Part shown: in pieces, positions 52,776 through 61,774 of the stretch
Position numbering within the stretch: the stretch's first letter is position 1
Layout of the letters: each line of letters opens with the position of its first letter
From: Prevotella sp.
GTDB taxonomy: Bacteria; Bacteroidota; Bacteroidia; Bacteroidales; Bacteroidaceae
Assembly (NCBI GenBank): GCA_017524385.1
Contig: JAFWSS010000069.1
Span: 48,272 to 112,271, forward strand
DNA: 64,000 nt
Direction of reading: 5' to 3'
Notes under the pieces: model-generated
Seen by the model: the letters and a program-made list of their open reading frames with translations, nothing else
What the model was told of the DNA's origin: nothing
Database searches by the model: none
Made by a program: the position numbers and the translations under genes

Positions 52776-52789
52776 GTCAGAACGTCCTT

Positions 52790-54997
52790 TCAGAGTCGCT
52801 CCACCTGTTTCACTCCTTTTACGGTGCGGATTTTCTTGATGAGTGTCTCCAATTTGGAAGTGTCGTCAAGTTGTACGACAAGGATGCCTCCAAAAAGCCC
52901 GTCGTGGCTTTCTATGTTGATGGAACGCATGACAATCTTCTCTTCTTTAGAAATGATGCTGGTGATGTTGTTCACGATGCCAATGTCGTCGTTGCCCACG
53001 ACACGGAGCGTGATGGAATATTGCGAACTTCCTTTCCCGCTCCATTTCGCCCTTACAAGCCTATAGCCGAAACGGCGACGCAATTCGGGAGCGTTAGGGC
53101 AGTCTTGCCGGTGGATTTTGATACCTCCATTCACCGTAACGAAACCAAAGATTTTGTCACCATAGATGGGATTGCAGCATTTTGCCAATTGGAAATCGAT
53201 ACCTTTCAGGTTGCGGTCTATAAGCAGTACATCATCGTTCTGGCGTGTGAATGCCTCTTCAGGGTTAGCATAGTTGAATTCCTCCGCACTTCGGACAGGC
53301 CCCTGTGGCACATTGCCTTGCTCCATCTGGCGTAGCTCCACATATTTCTCTATCACCATGTTGGCGTCGAGTTTCTCTTCGGCCAACTGTTTGTAGAAGT
53401 CGTGGGTTTCCTTGAATCCCAGCTTTTTTATAAGGTGCGACATGGTACCCTCGTCCATCTCGACTTTGCGGTTCTTAAAGCGCCGCTCCAGCATTTCCTT
53501 GGCATACAGTCCGTCTTTCACCTGGGTTTCCTTCAATGCCAGGCGGATTTTCGACTTGGCCCTGGAGGTCTTCACCACCGTCAACCAGTCCACCTTGGGT
53601 TTTTGGTTGCCCGACGTGAGGATTTCCACGGTGTCGCCACTTCGCAACGGCTCACGCACAGGTACAATCTTGTTGTTGATGCGCCCGCCCACGCACCGGT
53701 TGCCTACGTTGGAATGGATGTGGTAGGCAAAATCGAGCACCGTGGCACCCTTCGGGAATTTCAGCAGGTCTCCCTTAGGGGTGAACACAAAGACTTCGTC
53801 TTCATAGAGGTCCATTTTGAACTGGTCCATCATCTGTAGGTCGTCGTTGCTTTCCAGGGCGGCACGAATGTTGTTCAGCCATTCATCGATGCCCGATTCC
53901 CCTTTTATGCCTTTGTATCTCCAGTGGGCAGCAAGACCGCGTTCCGCCACCTCGTCCATTCGTTCTGTTCTGATTTGCACCTCCACCCATTTGCTTTCTG
54001 GGCCTAGAACGGTGATGTGTAGGCTTTCGTAGCCGTTGGACTTCGGTACGGAAAGCCAGTCACGCATACGCTTCGGGTTGGGTTGGTACATGTCGGTGAT
54101 GATGGAATAGGTCTGCCAGCATTGCATCTTCTCCTTGTCTTGAGGGGCGTCGATGATGATGCGGATGGCAAAGAGGTCGTAAATGCCCTCAAAGCCACAT
54201 TTCTGTTTCTTCATCTTCTGCCAGATGCTGTGGATGCTCTTCGTGCGACCTTTCATATGGAAATGAAGGCCGGCAGCACGCAGTTTCTCCTCGATAGGAC
54301 CGATGAAACGCTCGATATAAGCATCGCGTGCTCGTTTTGTGGCATTCAACTTCTCTTTAATCATGTAATAGGCGTCGGTCTCGAGGTATTTCAGGCTCAA
54401 ATCTTCCAGCTCACTTTTCAGTTTATACAGTCCCAGTTTGTGTGCCAATGGTGCATAAAGGTAGGATGCCTCCTCGGAGACACGGCGTTTCTCCTCTTCC
54501 TTGTCCGTATCCCTGATTTGTCGCATGAGGTTCACGCGGTCGGCAATCATGATGAGGATGACGCGCATGTCTTCGGCGAAAGAGATGAGAAGGTTGCGGA
54601 AATTCTCACTCTCCACGGTTGGACTTTTCTTGTATAATGTTTTGATACGCTCCAGCCCATGCAGGATTTGGGATACGCCCGAGCCGAAAAGATTGGCGAT
54701 GTCCTCGTTGGTGTGATGCTCACTGATTTGGCACGAATAAAGAATAATGGAAATCAAACCATCCCTTTTCAATCCGATTTCCTCCATGGCGATTTCTGCT
54801 GTTTGGAGTCCGAATAGCAACGGGTTGAGTCCGAACACGTCGCGCTGGATGAAGTTGTTGTCCAATGCTTCCTTCAGCAGCAGATGCATCTTTTCCACGT
54901 CATCGTCGTGGAAAAGTGGCTTCATTCGCTCTTTTAACAGAGACATTTGTTCTAATGCGGATTGTTTTTCTTGTTCTGTTAATTCCAATTTTTCCAT
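52790..54997 (-). CDS. Rel-type (p)ppGpp synthetase with degenerate hydrolase domain
   Basis: Starting at MEKLELTEQE gives 735 residues. Domains in order: HD hydrolase (~40-170), synthetase (~230-340), TGS (FVFTPKGDLLKFPKGATVLD, ~390-450), a middle helical region and a C-terminal ACT. In the HD domain the metal-binding His is Asn58 (NPLLFG) and the His-Asp pair is Tyr87-Ser88 (ILYSCQIS); only Asp153 (IADRVNLMR) remains, so the ppGpp hydrolase is probably dead. The synthetase keeps GRTKSIHSIWQKM, YDLFAIRIII and VEVQIRTERM, and the loop RMRDWLSVPKSNGYESLH is of the RxKD type. It should make (p)ppGpp and rely on another enzyme to remove it. Confidence 0.9.
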   Translation of the reverse strand: MEKLELTEQEKQSALEQMSLLKERMKPLFHDDDVEKMHLLLKEALDNNFIQRDVFGLNPLLFGLQTAEIAMEEIGLKRDGLISIILYSCQISEHHTNEDIANLFGSGVSQILHGLERIKTLYKKSPTVESENFRNLLISFAEDMRVILIMIADRVNLMRQIRDTDKEEEKRRVSEEASYLYAPLAHKLGLYKLKSELEDLSLKYLETDAYYMIKEKLNATKRARDAYIERFIGPIEEKLRAAGLHFHMKGRTKSIHSIWQKMKKQKCGFEGIYDLFAIRIIIDAPQDKEKMQCWQTYSIITDMYQPNPKRMRDWLSVPKSNGYESLHITVLGPESKWVEVQIRTERMDEVAERGLAAHWRYKGIKGESGIDEWLNNIRAALESNDDLQMMDQFKMDLYEDEVFVFTPKGDLLKFPKGATVLDFAYHIHSNVGNRCVGGRINNKIVPVREPLRSGDTVEILTSGNQKPKVDWLTVVKTSRAKSKIRLALKETQVKDGLYAKEMLERRFKNRKVEMDEGTMSHLIKKLGFKETHDFYKQLAEEKLDANMVIEKYVELRQMEQGNVPQGPVRSAEEFNYANPEEAFTRQNDDVLLIDRNLKGIDFQLAKCCNPIYGDKIFGFVTVNGGIKIHRQDCPNAPELRRRFGYRLVRAKWSGKGSSQYSITLRVVGNDDIGIVNNITSIISKEEKIVMRSINIESHDGLFGGILVVQLDDTSKLETLIKKIRTVKGVKQVERL

Positions 54998-55124
54998 TTC
55001 CAATATTGTTGCATATGTTGATGTTCTACCCTTGCATAAGCATGCAGAAGGGGCGAAAAAGCACAAATTCACGACAAAGATACAAATTTTCCCACAATAA
55101 TTCTTTCAATTAAGAAAAAGTAAG

Positions 55125-55132
55125 TATATTTG
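55125..55132 (+). promoter_or_regulatory. -7 box TATATTTG for the DUF4301 gene
   Basis: TATATTTG followed by TGAC lies 52 bases before the DUF4301 gene and ~125 bases above the divergent rel start. Confidence 0.65.
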
Positions 55133-55184
55133 TGACAAAATACCACTATTCTGTGGTAAATGTGTCATTAAATCTAAGAATATT

Positions 55185-56702
55185 ATGTTATCACAAGAAG
55201 ACTTGAGACAAATTGAATCAAAAGGCATCACAGAGAAACAAATCGAGACCCAACTGGAAGAGTTCAAGACGGGTTTTCCTTTCCTTAAGCTGGAGGCAGC
55301 TGCAGCCATCGGCAAGGGCATCATCGCCCCTGGTGAGGATGAGCTTAAGGAGTATGTCAAAGCTTGGGAAGACTACAAGGCATCAGGAAAGGACATTGTG
55401 AAGTTCGTACCTGCATCGGGTGCCGCCAGCCGAATGTTCAAAGACATGTTCGCATTCCTCTCTGCAGACTACGACGTGCCTACAACTGCATTTGAGAAAA
55501 CCTATTTTGACAACATCCGGAAATTCGCTTTCTACGATGCTCTAGACAAGAAGTGTATGGAAACCCATGGAAAGGGAGTTGCCCAACTCATTGAAGAGGG
55601 CTGTTACAAAGCCGTCGTTGCTGCCATGCTCGAGGCGTCAGGACTTAACTACGGACAGCTTCCCAAAGGCTTGCTCTTGTTCCATAATTATGAAGAAGGC
55701 CCGCGAACTCCGATGGAGGAACATCTCGTCGAGGGCGCACTCTACGCCGCCAGCAACGGTGAAGCAAACGTACATTTCACCGTCAGCCACGAGCATATGA
55801 GTCTCTTCGAGCAGAAAGTTGAAGAGAAGCGTGATGTCTATGCCAAGAAGTACGGCATCAAGTACAATGTGTCTTTCTCGGAGCAGAAGCCCAGCACCGA
55901 CACCGTGGCAGCCAATCCAGACAACACGCCTTTCCGCACTGACGATGGCAAGTTGCTGTTCCGTCCGGGTGGACATGGTGCACTCATTGAGAACCTCAAC
56001 GAGATAGACGCCGACGTCATTTTCATCAAAAACATCGACAATGTGGTTCCTGACAGGCTGAAGGCGGATACCGTCACCTTCAAGCAGGTCATCGCAGGGG
56101 TGCTGGTCACATTGCAAAAGAAGGCCTTCGAGTATTTGGAAGTGCTCGACTCTGGGAAATATGACCACGAGAAGTTGCAGGAAATCATCCGCTTCGTACA
56201 GCGTGACCTCTGCTGTCGCAAGAGTGACATCAAGATGTTGGAGGATGCAGAACTAGTCATCTACCTCCGCAAGAAACTCAACCGCCCCATGCGTGTATGC
56301 GGTGTGGTGAAGAATGTGGGCGAACCGGGTGGTGGCCCATTCCTCACTTACAATCAGGATGGAACAGTAAGCCTTCAGATTCTTGAAAGCAGCCAGATAG
56401 ACAAGAGCAACGAGGAATACCAGAAGATGTTCACCGAAGGTACGCATTTCAACCCAGTTGATTTGGTATGTGCTGTGAAGGACTACAAGGGAAAGCGTTT
56501 CAATCTTCCTGATTTTGTTGACAAGTCGACAGGTTTCATCAGCAGCAAGAGCAAGAACGGCAAGGAACTGAAAGCCCTTGAGTTGCCAGGCTTGTGGAAT
56601 GGTGCAATGAGTGATTGGAGCACCATCTTCGTCGAGGTGCCTCTCTCCACTTTCAATCCTGTCAAGACAGTTAACGACCTCCTTAGAGAGCAGCACCAAT
56701 AA
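55185..56702 (+). CDS. DUF4301 family protein
   Basis: A 505-residue cytoplasmic protein that matches the Bacteroidetes DUF4301 family from its length and start (MLSQEDLRQIESKGITEKQI) and the loop FVPASGAASRMFKDMFAFL, which looks like a nucleotide-sugar pyrophosphorylase-type Gly-rich site. Later FHNYEEGPRTPMEEHLVEGA, LLFRPGGHGALIENLNEIDAD and VCGVVKNVGEPGGGPFL are also like the nucleotidyltransferase fold. A sugar-nucleotide transferase role is a reasonable inference, not proven. It has its own promoter and is followed 3 bases on by the MFS frame. Confidence 0.85.
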   Translation: MLSQEDLRQIESKGITEKQIETQLEEFKTGFPFLKLEAAAAIGKGIIAPGEDELKEYVKAWEDYKASGKDIVKFVPASGAASRMFKDMFAFLSADYDVPTTAFEKTYFDNIRKFAFYDALDKKCMETHGKGVAQLIEEGCYKAVVAAMLEASGLNYGQLPKGLLLFHNYEEGPRTPMEEHLVEGALYAASNGEANVHFTVSHEHMSLFEQKVEEKRDVYAKKYGIKYNVSFSEQKPSTDTVAANPDNTPFRTDDGKLLFRPGGHGALIENLNEIDADVIFIKNIDNVVPDRLKADTVTFKQVIAGVLVTLQKKAFEYLEVLDSGKYDHEKLQEIIRFVQRDLCCRKSDIKMLEDAELVIYLRKKLNRPMRVCGVVKNVGEPGGGPFLTYNQDGTVSLQILESSQIDKSNEEYQKMFTEGTHFNPVDLVCAVKDYKGKRFNLPDFVDKSTGFISSKSKNGKELKALELPGLWNGAMSDWSTIFVEVPLSTFNPVKTVNDLLREQHQ

Positions 56703-56705
56703 AAC

Positions 56706-57932
56706 ATGACTTGGTCGGGTGGGGTACCATACCCGCCCGGCCAATCTTCATCCCTTATTGTGGAAACGCTCTGGAACCGTAATTATATGAAGGTGATGAC
56801 AGCGAATTTTTCGCTGTTTTTTGCTTTTTACATCTTGGCACCCCTGTTGCCGCTCTATCTTTATGAACAGTTTGGAGCAAGCAAGGACATCATAGGAGTG
56901 GTGCTGTCAGGATATACTGTCACTGCGCTGTTGAGCAGGCCTGTCAGCGGATTCCTCGTTGATGCTTTCGACCGCAAACGCATACTTATGGGCTTCTATG
57001 CCTTGTTTTTCGTTTTTTTCGCTGGTTATATAGCTGCAGGGTCGCTATTGCTCTTTGCCATAGTCAGGACCCTTCACGGAGGAGCGTTTGGAGGATTGAC
57101 CGTGGCCAACAGCACCGTGGCCATCGATGTGTTGCCGTCAAGCAGAAGGAATGAAGGCATCGGGTATTACGGGTTAAGCAACAACTTTGCGATGGCTCTG
57201 GCACCATCGGCAGGAATAGCCCTCTATCAACACACGGGGCGTTTTGAGTTGCTTTTCTGGGTGGCCCTGGTGGTAGCAGGTTTGGGAATGGCAATAGACC
57301 AGTCTGTCAAACTGCCCAAGCAAACGGTGGTGAAAGAGAAAAGGCCATTGTCCATAGGCCGCTTTTTCCTTCTTCGAGGATGGTTGTTGGCGGTCAACAT
57401 GGTGTTTTTTGGCTTTTGCTTCGGAGTGTTGCAAAACTACCTGGCCATTTACAGCAAGGAGGTGATGGGAGTGACTACGGGCACGGGGGTGTTTTTCATT
57501 CTTCTTTCTTCAGGATTGGTCGTTACGAGGTTGATAGGCGCCAGGGCGTTGCGAAAGGGGAGTCTCACCCAGATTGCTGCCGTAGGAGCGTTGCTCTCCA
57601 CTTTAGGTTATGGCATCTTTGTCTTCTGCAACAATAGTGTGGGATATTACTTGTCGCCTCTGCTCATTGGATTAGGCAATGGTTCAATTTGGCCGGCTTT
57701 CATGAACATGACCATCAACGTAGCAGGAGACGACCAGCGAGGAACGGCAAATTCCACTCTTCTTGTCTCCTGGGACATAGGGATGGGGATGGGTTTGCTG
57801 CTAGGTGGAGTGATGGCAGAACATGCCGGATATGCCTTTGCTTTCCATTCCGTCGTGGCCATGCAATTGGTGGGAACAGTGCTCTTTCTCCTAGCCACAA
57901 GGAAATTTTTCTTGCGCAGGCGATTAAGATAA
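56706..57932 (+). CDS. MFS transporter
   Basis: A major facilitator protein with about twelve helices. LWNRNYMKVMTANFSLFFAF is the usual first helix of the arabinose-efflux/YfcJ group, and VSGFLVDAFDRKRILMGFY the loop motif (GxxxDxxxRR/K). From the first ATG it has 408 residues, but that adds ~18 residues coded by a GC-rich palindrome; GTG at 56760 or ATG at 56787 are other starts, and the LWNRNY motif argues for the GTG or above. Probably exports a small compound. Expected to be cotranscribed with DUF4301. Confidence 0.9.
   Translation: MTWSGGVPYPPGQSSSLIVETLWNRNYMKVMTANFSLFFAFYILAPLLPLYLYEQFGASKDIIGVVLSGYTVTALLSRPVSGFLVDAFDRKRILMGFYALFFVFFAGYIAAGSLLLFAIVRTLHGGAFGGLTVANSTVAIDVLPSSRRNEGIGYYGLSNNFAMALAPSAGIALYQHTGRFELLFWVALVVAGLGMAIDQSVKLPKQTVVKEKRPLSIGRFFLLRGWLLAVNMVFFGFCFGVLQNYLAIYSKEVMGVTTGTGVFFILLSSGLVVTRLIGARALRKGSLTQIAAVGALLSTLGYGIFVFCNNSVGYYLSPLLIGLGNGSIWPAFMNMTINVAGDDQRGTANSTLLVSWDIGMGMGLLLGGVMAEHAGYAFAFHSVVAMQLVGTVLFLLATRKFFLRRRLR
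56715..56742. repeat. GC-rich palindrome at the MFS gene start
   Basis: CGGGTGGGGTACCATACCCGCCCGG forms an imperfect inverted repeat and is similar in style to the units near 12 kb. It lies in or just before the coding start of the transporter. Confidence 0.4.
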
Positions 57933-57997
57933 GAACCATTCTCAGAATGTCATGATTCAAATCTGCAAAATTTCTTGCATGTTTTTCAAAAGTTTCA

Positions 57998-58005
57998 TAT
58001 CTTTG
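57998..58005 (+). promoter_or_regulatory. -7 box TATCTTTG
   Basis: TATCTTTG followed by TCC, 22 bases before the GT39-type gene, with a T-rich region ~20 bases further up. Confidence 0.65.
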
Positions 58006-58027
58006 TCCACCAAACGAATGAACCCAT

Positions 58028-59728
58028 ATGGAATTATTCAGGAAAATCAGGACTGAGACCCTTCTCATCATCGTGCTTTGCATGGCGGCATTCTTCATCA
58101 ACAACAGTGCATTGTCAACAGATGGTGAAGAAGCTAAAATAGTGGTCACGGCAAGAGACATTGCAAACATTGGCAACTGGATGTCGCCATCCATGAACGG
58201 CGTGGAGTGTCTTTCCACTCCACCGTTGGCAGCTTGGGTGGCAGCATTTGTTGAGAGAACATATCCAGGCAATATCAGTGCGCAGCGTTGCGTCTCAGCT
58301 GTGCTGGCCACCATCTGCTGTTTCTTTTTCTTTGGAGTGGCACGCTATATGGAGCGACGGAGGGGATTCGCAGAACTGGCCACCATGGTGTTCCTCACCT
58401 GTTATCATGTCATTTATATGGGACGAATGGTGAGCCATGAGGTCTATAGTATAACATTCATCATGGGGGCCATCTATTTCCTCATGCGTCTCTTTTACGA
58501 CAGTCGGTATCATGCCCATCCACACAAATGGAGATGGGCCTTGCTTGCCGGCTTGATGTTGGGCTTGTCTTTCCTGAGCAACGGCATCATGACTTTTTAT
58601 GCCTTGTTCCTTCCGTTCGCAGTCACCACAATGGTGCTCAAACGCCCTGATCTGAAGGGTCGTGGATGGCCATTGCTGCTCACGACATTGGTGGCCTTTC
58701 TCTCCTTTGGATGGTGGTATGCCTGGCTTTTCACACATCATCCGGAAGTGACAGGAGAGGTGCTGAAGAGCGAACTCGCTCCATGGATGACCGGTCATGC
58801 CAGGCCCTGGTATTACTATTGGCGTTTCTTCGCAGAGGTGGGGGTGTGGGCTGTCTTGGCTCTTGCCTCGTTCTTCGTCCTTTACTGGCGCAAGCGTGTG
58901 AGCACCAAGAGACCTTACCTCATGTCGATGCTTTGGGTGGTGGTGGCCTTGGTGTTGCTTTCCATCATGCCCGAGAAGAGCATGGACGACCTCGTCGTGC
59001 TGATGCCACCGCTTGCAATGGCCGTGGCTTGCCTCATCTATTATTATATCGAACAACGCCCGACTGACACATGGGGGAAAGTGCTCTTTTTCCTCAACGG
59101 ATTCATCATTGCACTATTCATTTTCGCCTTGCCTTTCTTCATCCATGTGTTTATGACCAACCATCACATCATTGACTTTGGAACAGCCTTCTGTGTCAAT
59201 GTGCTCTTCATCGGAATTGGCATATATGTGGTCGTTTCCACCACACGCAAGGAGATGAAAAGCGTGGTGAAAGGGGTGTTGGCACTCTTCATCATTGCTG
59301 AATGCCTCTTGTTCTCTTCCATCGACGAACTCGTCACCAATTCCAATCACCGTAGCATAGGCCTTGTCAACACGGACAAATTGTTGAGTGAAATGCCTAT
59401 CTATCATAATGCCGACGAAATGCTGCGCATGGAACTTGTCTATGAGGCGAAACGACACATTCAAGCCCTTGACCTCAATGACAGGGAGGCGGTGATGAAA
59501 GCACTCCCGTGCATGCTGGTAACCCAGAAACCGTTGAATGACGAGCTCCCCAAGTACATCATGGACGAGGTGGACACCATGAGGGTGGGGGTGTTCGATG
59601 ACAATCGGCTTCCTCAAAGAAACAGCCATTACCGCAAGGAACTCGTCAACCATGTGAGCGTACTCAAACTCAAAGTGAAAGCGGAGAGAGTCAACGATGC
59701 TGAAGTCGTTTCCTCAACCTCTCAATGA
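58028..59728 (+). CDS. GT39/ArnT-like membrane glycosyltransferase
   Basis: A 566-residue membrane protein of the PMT/ArnT type: helix 1 (TLLIIVLCMAAFFINNSAL), then the outside loop with STDGEEAKIVVTARDIANIG, where the acidic residues that bind metal and lipid-phosphate sugar lie (D/E-rich motif of the family), and GVECLSTPPLAAWVAAFVE, the usual 'PPL' motif. About ten more helices follow and a ~120-residue soluble end. It moves a sugar from a polyprenyl phosphate donor to a lipid A or protein acceptor at the periplasmic face. Acceptor not known. GH43 follows 25 bases on. Confidence 0.85.
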   Translation: MELFRKIRTETLLIIVLCMAAFFINNSALSTDGEEAKIVVTARDIANIGNWMSPSMNGVECLSTPPLAAWVAAFVERTYPGNISAQRCVSAVLATICCFFFFGVARYMERRRGFAELATMVFLTCYHVIYMGRMVSHEVYSITFIMGAIYFLMRLFYDSRYHAHPHKWRWALLAGLMLGLSFLSNGIMTFYALFLPFAVTTMVLKRPDLKGRGWPLLLTTLVAFLSFGWWYAWLFTHHPEVTGEVLKSELAPWMTGHARPWYYYWRFFAEVGVWAVLALASFFVLYWRKRVSTKRPYLMSMLWVVVALVLLSIMPEKSMDDLVVLMPPLAMAVACLIYYYIEQRPTDTWGKVLFFLNGFIIALFIFALPFFIHVFMTNHHIIDFGTAFCVNVLFIGIGIYVVVSTTRKEMKSVVKGVLALFIIAECLLFSSIDELVTNSNHRSIGLVNTDKLLSEMPIYHNADEMLRMELVYEAKRHIQALDLNDREAVMKALPCMLVTQKPLNDELPKYIMDEVDTMRVGVFDDNRLPQRNSHYRKELVNHVSVLKLKVKAERVNDAEVVSSTSQ

Positions 59729-59753
59729 CAATCACCCAAACAACATAACTGCC

Positions 59754-61739
59754 ATGAAAAAGTTTTTTACCTTGTTGATGCTGACAGTGACCATAGCTGG
59801 TTGGTCGGCTCCCAAACCTGTCAAATCGCCTTTTGCAGGATACCTTTTCGCCTACTTCGAGGGTGGCGGCGAACCTATGAAACAAGAACAGCTGAGGTTC
59901 GCTATCAGTAAGGATGCCAAGACATGGTATGCCCTCAACGGCAACCAACCCATCATTGCCAGTGACACCATCAGTGAGAGTGGAGGAATACGCGACCCGC
60001 ATATCCTCAGAGGGGAGGATGGCTGCTACTACATCGTTGCCACGGACATGTTCACTGTCAAGAACGGATGGAAGGAGAATCCCGGCATCGTCATGCTGAA
60101 ATCGACAGACCTCATCCACTGGACTCACTCAAAAATCGTCCTCGCAAAGGATTATGCCGAGCATTTCGCCGATGCCTATTGGGTTTGGGCACCTCAGACC
60201 ATCTACGACCGGAAGGCGGGGAAATACATGGTGTATTTCACTCTTCAACGGACAGGAGACAACAGGCAAAGCCTCGTCACTTATTACGCCTATGCCAACA
60301 AAGACTTCACTGGTTTCGAAAGCGAGCCTCGTGTTCTGTTCAGGGCGAAATACGGATGCATAGACAACGACATCATCGAGCGGAACGGCGTTTTCCACAT
60401 GTTCTACAAAGGAAACATCAAGGATGCTGCTGGCAAGGAAATACAGAACGGGATACAGCAGGCTACGTCGAAAAAGTTGCTCGGACCATGGAAGGAGGAT
60501 TTCAAGTTCATCGATGCTTATGCCAACTCGAATACAGGTGTGGAAGGCAGCGGAGTGTTCAAGCTCAACGACAGTGATGAATACGTGCTGATGTACGACC
60601 TCTACGGGAGTGGGAGATATGAATACCAAACATCCAAGGACCTCAAGACTTTCTCTGAGAAGCCTCTTGCTTTCAAAAAAGATTTCTTCCCCCGTCATGG
60701 CACCGTATGCTCCGTCACAGCAGAAGAGTTGGAGCGCTTGCAAAGTCGTTGGGGGCACGTGCTTTATGGTTTTGAGAACCAAGGTGATGCATCTAAGGAA
60801 TGGAGTGGCAATCCCATCTTGCCGGATTTCCATGCAGACCCTGAAGTATTGTATGACCCCAAGACAGACCGTTTCTATATCTATTCCACTACGGATGGAC
60901 AACCGGGATGGGGCGGATGGTATTTCACTTGTTTCTCATCTTCCAACCTGGCGGATTGGCAATATGAAGGGATGGTGCTAGATTTGCCAAGGCAGACCAA
61001 ATGGGCGCGTGGAAACGCATGGGCGCCGGCGGCCATTGAAAAGGATGGGAAGTATTACCTCTATTATAGTGGCGACGAGGGCAGGCAGAAAGCCATAGGA
61101 GTGGCTGTCGCCGACCACCCCGCAGGACCGTTCAAGGATTTCGGCAGACCAATTGTCAACCGAAGGCCACCTGGGGTGAATGGGGGACAGCAAATCGATG
61201 TCGATGTTTTCATCGACCCTGCCGACGGACAGGCATACCTCTATTGGGGAAATGGCTATATGGCGGGGGCAAAACTCAATCCCGACATGACGAGCATAGA
61301 CACGACCACCATCACCGTGATGACGCCGCAGGGAGGAACTTTGAAGGACTATGCTTTCAGGGAGGGCGCTTATGTCTTCAAACGCAATGGCTTGTACTAT
61401 TTCCTTTGGAGTGTGGATGATACGGGTTCACCCAACTACCATGTGGCCTATGGCACCAGCCATTCGCCCCTTGGCCCCATCGACGTGGCTGAGCAACCCG
61501 TCATCTTGCAACAACGACCAGACGAACACATCTATGGAACGGCTCACAACAGTGTTCTACAAATCCCAGGAAAAGACGAGTGGTATGTCGTCTATCACCG
61601 CATCAACAGCAGTTTCATCGCTAGAGACAAGGGGCCGGGAATCCACCGAGAGGTATGCATAGACAAGATGGAATTTGACAATAATGGGAGAATCCTGCCT
61701 ATAACACCTACGAAAAAAGGTGTCAAAGCCATCAAGTAG
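59754..61739 (+). CDS. Exported glycoside hydrolase with two GH43 modules
   Basis: Starting at MKKFFTLLMLTVTIAGWSA gives 661 residues with a signal peptide. Residues ~25-330 are a five-bladed GH43-like propeller (GIRDPHILRGEDGCYYIVAT, YWVWAPQTIYDRKAGKYMVY), and residues ~345-655 a second (DFHADPEVLYDPKTDRFYIY, AWAPAAIEKDGKYYLYYSG, FREGAYVFKRNGLYYFLW). The second has the Asp, Asp and Glu triad pattern of GH43; the first also has Asp in RDPH. Likely arabinanase or xylosidase-type activity on plant side chains. The GH28 gene follows within 40 bases. Confidence 0.88.
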   Translation: MKKFFTLLMLTVTIAGWSAPKPVKSPFAGYLFAYFEGGGEPMKQEQLRFAISKDAKTWYALNGNQPIIASDTISESGGIRDPHILRGEDGCYYIVATDMFTVKNGWKENPGIVMLKSTDLIHWTHSKIVLAKDYAEHFADAYWVWAPQTIYDRKAGKYMVYFTLQRTGDNRQSLVTYYAYANKDFTGFESEPRVLFRAKYGCIDNDIIERNGVFHMFYKGNIKDAAGKEIQNGIQQATSKKLLGPWKEDFKFIDAYANSNTGVEGSGVFKLNDSDEYVLMYDLYGSGRYEYQTSKDLKTFSEKPLAFKKDFFPRHGTVCSVTAEELERLQSRWGHVLYGFENQGDASKEWSGNPILPDFHADPEVLYDPKTDRFYIYSTTDGQPGWGGWYFTCFSSSNLADWQYEGMVLDLPRQTKWARGNAWAPAAIEKDGKYYLYYSGDEGRQKAIGVAVADHPAGPFKDFGRPIVNRRPPGVNGGQQIDVDVFIDPADGQAYLYWGNGYMAGAKLNPDMTSIDTTTITVMTPQGGTLKDYAFREGAYVFKRNGLYYFLWSVDDTGSPNYHVAYGTSHSPLGPIDVAEQPVILQQRPDEHIYGTAHNSVLQIPGKDEWYVVYHRINSSFIARDKGPGIHREVCIDKMEFDNNGRILPITPTKKGVKAIK

Positions 61740-61774
61740 TGTGCTTGATCGTCTTTATGTCAAAAACTACAACT

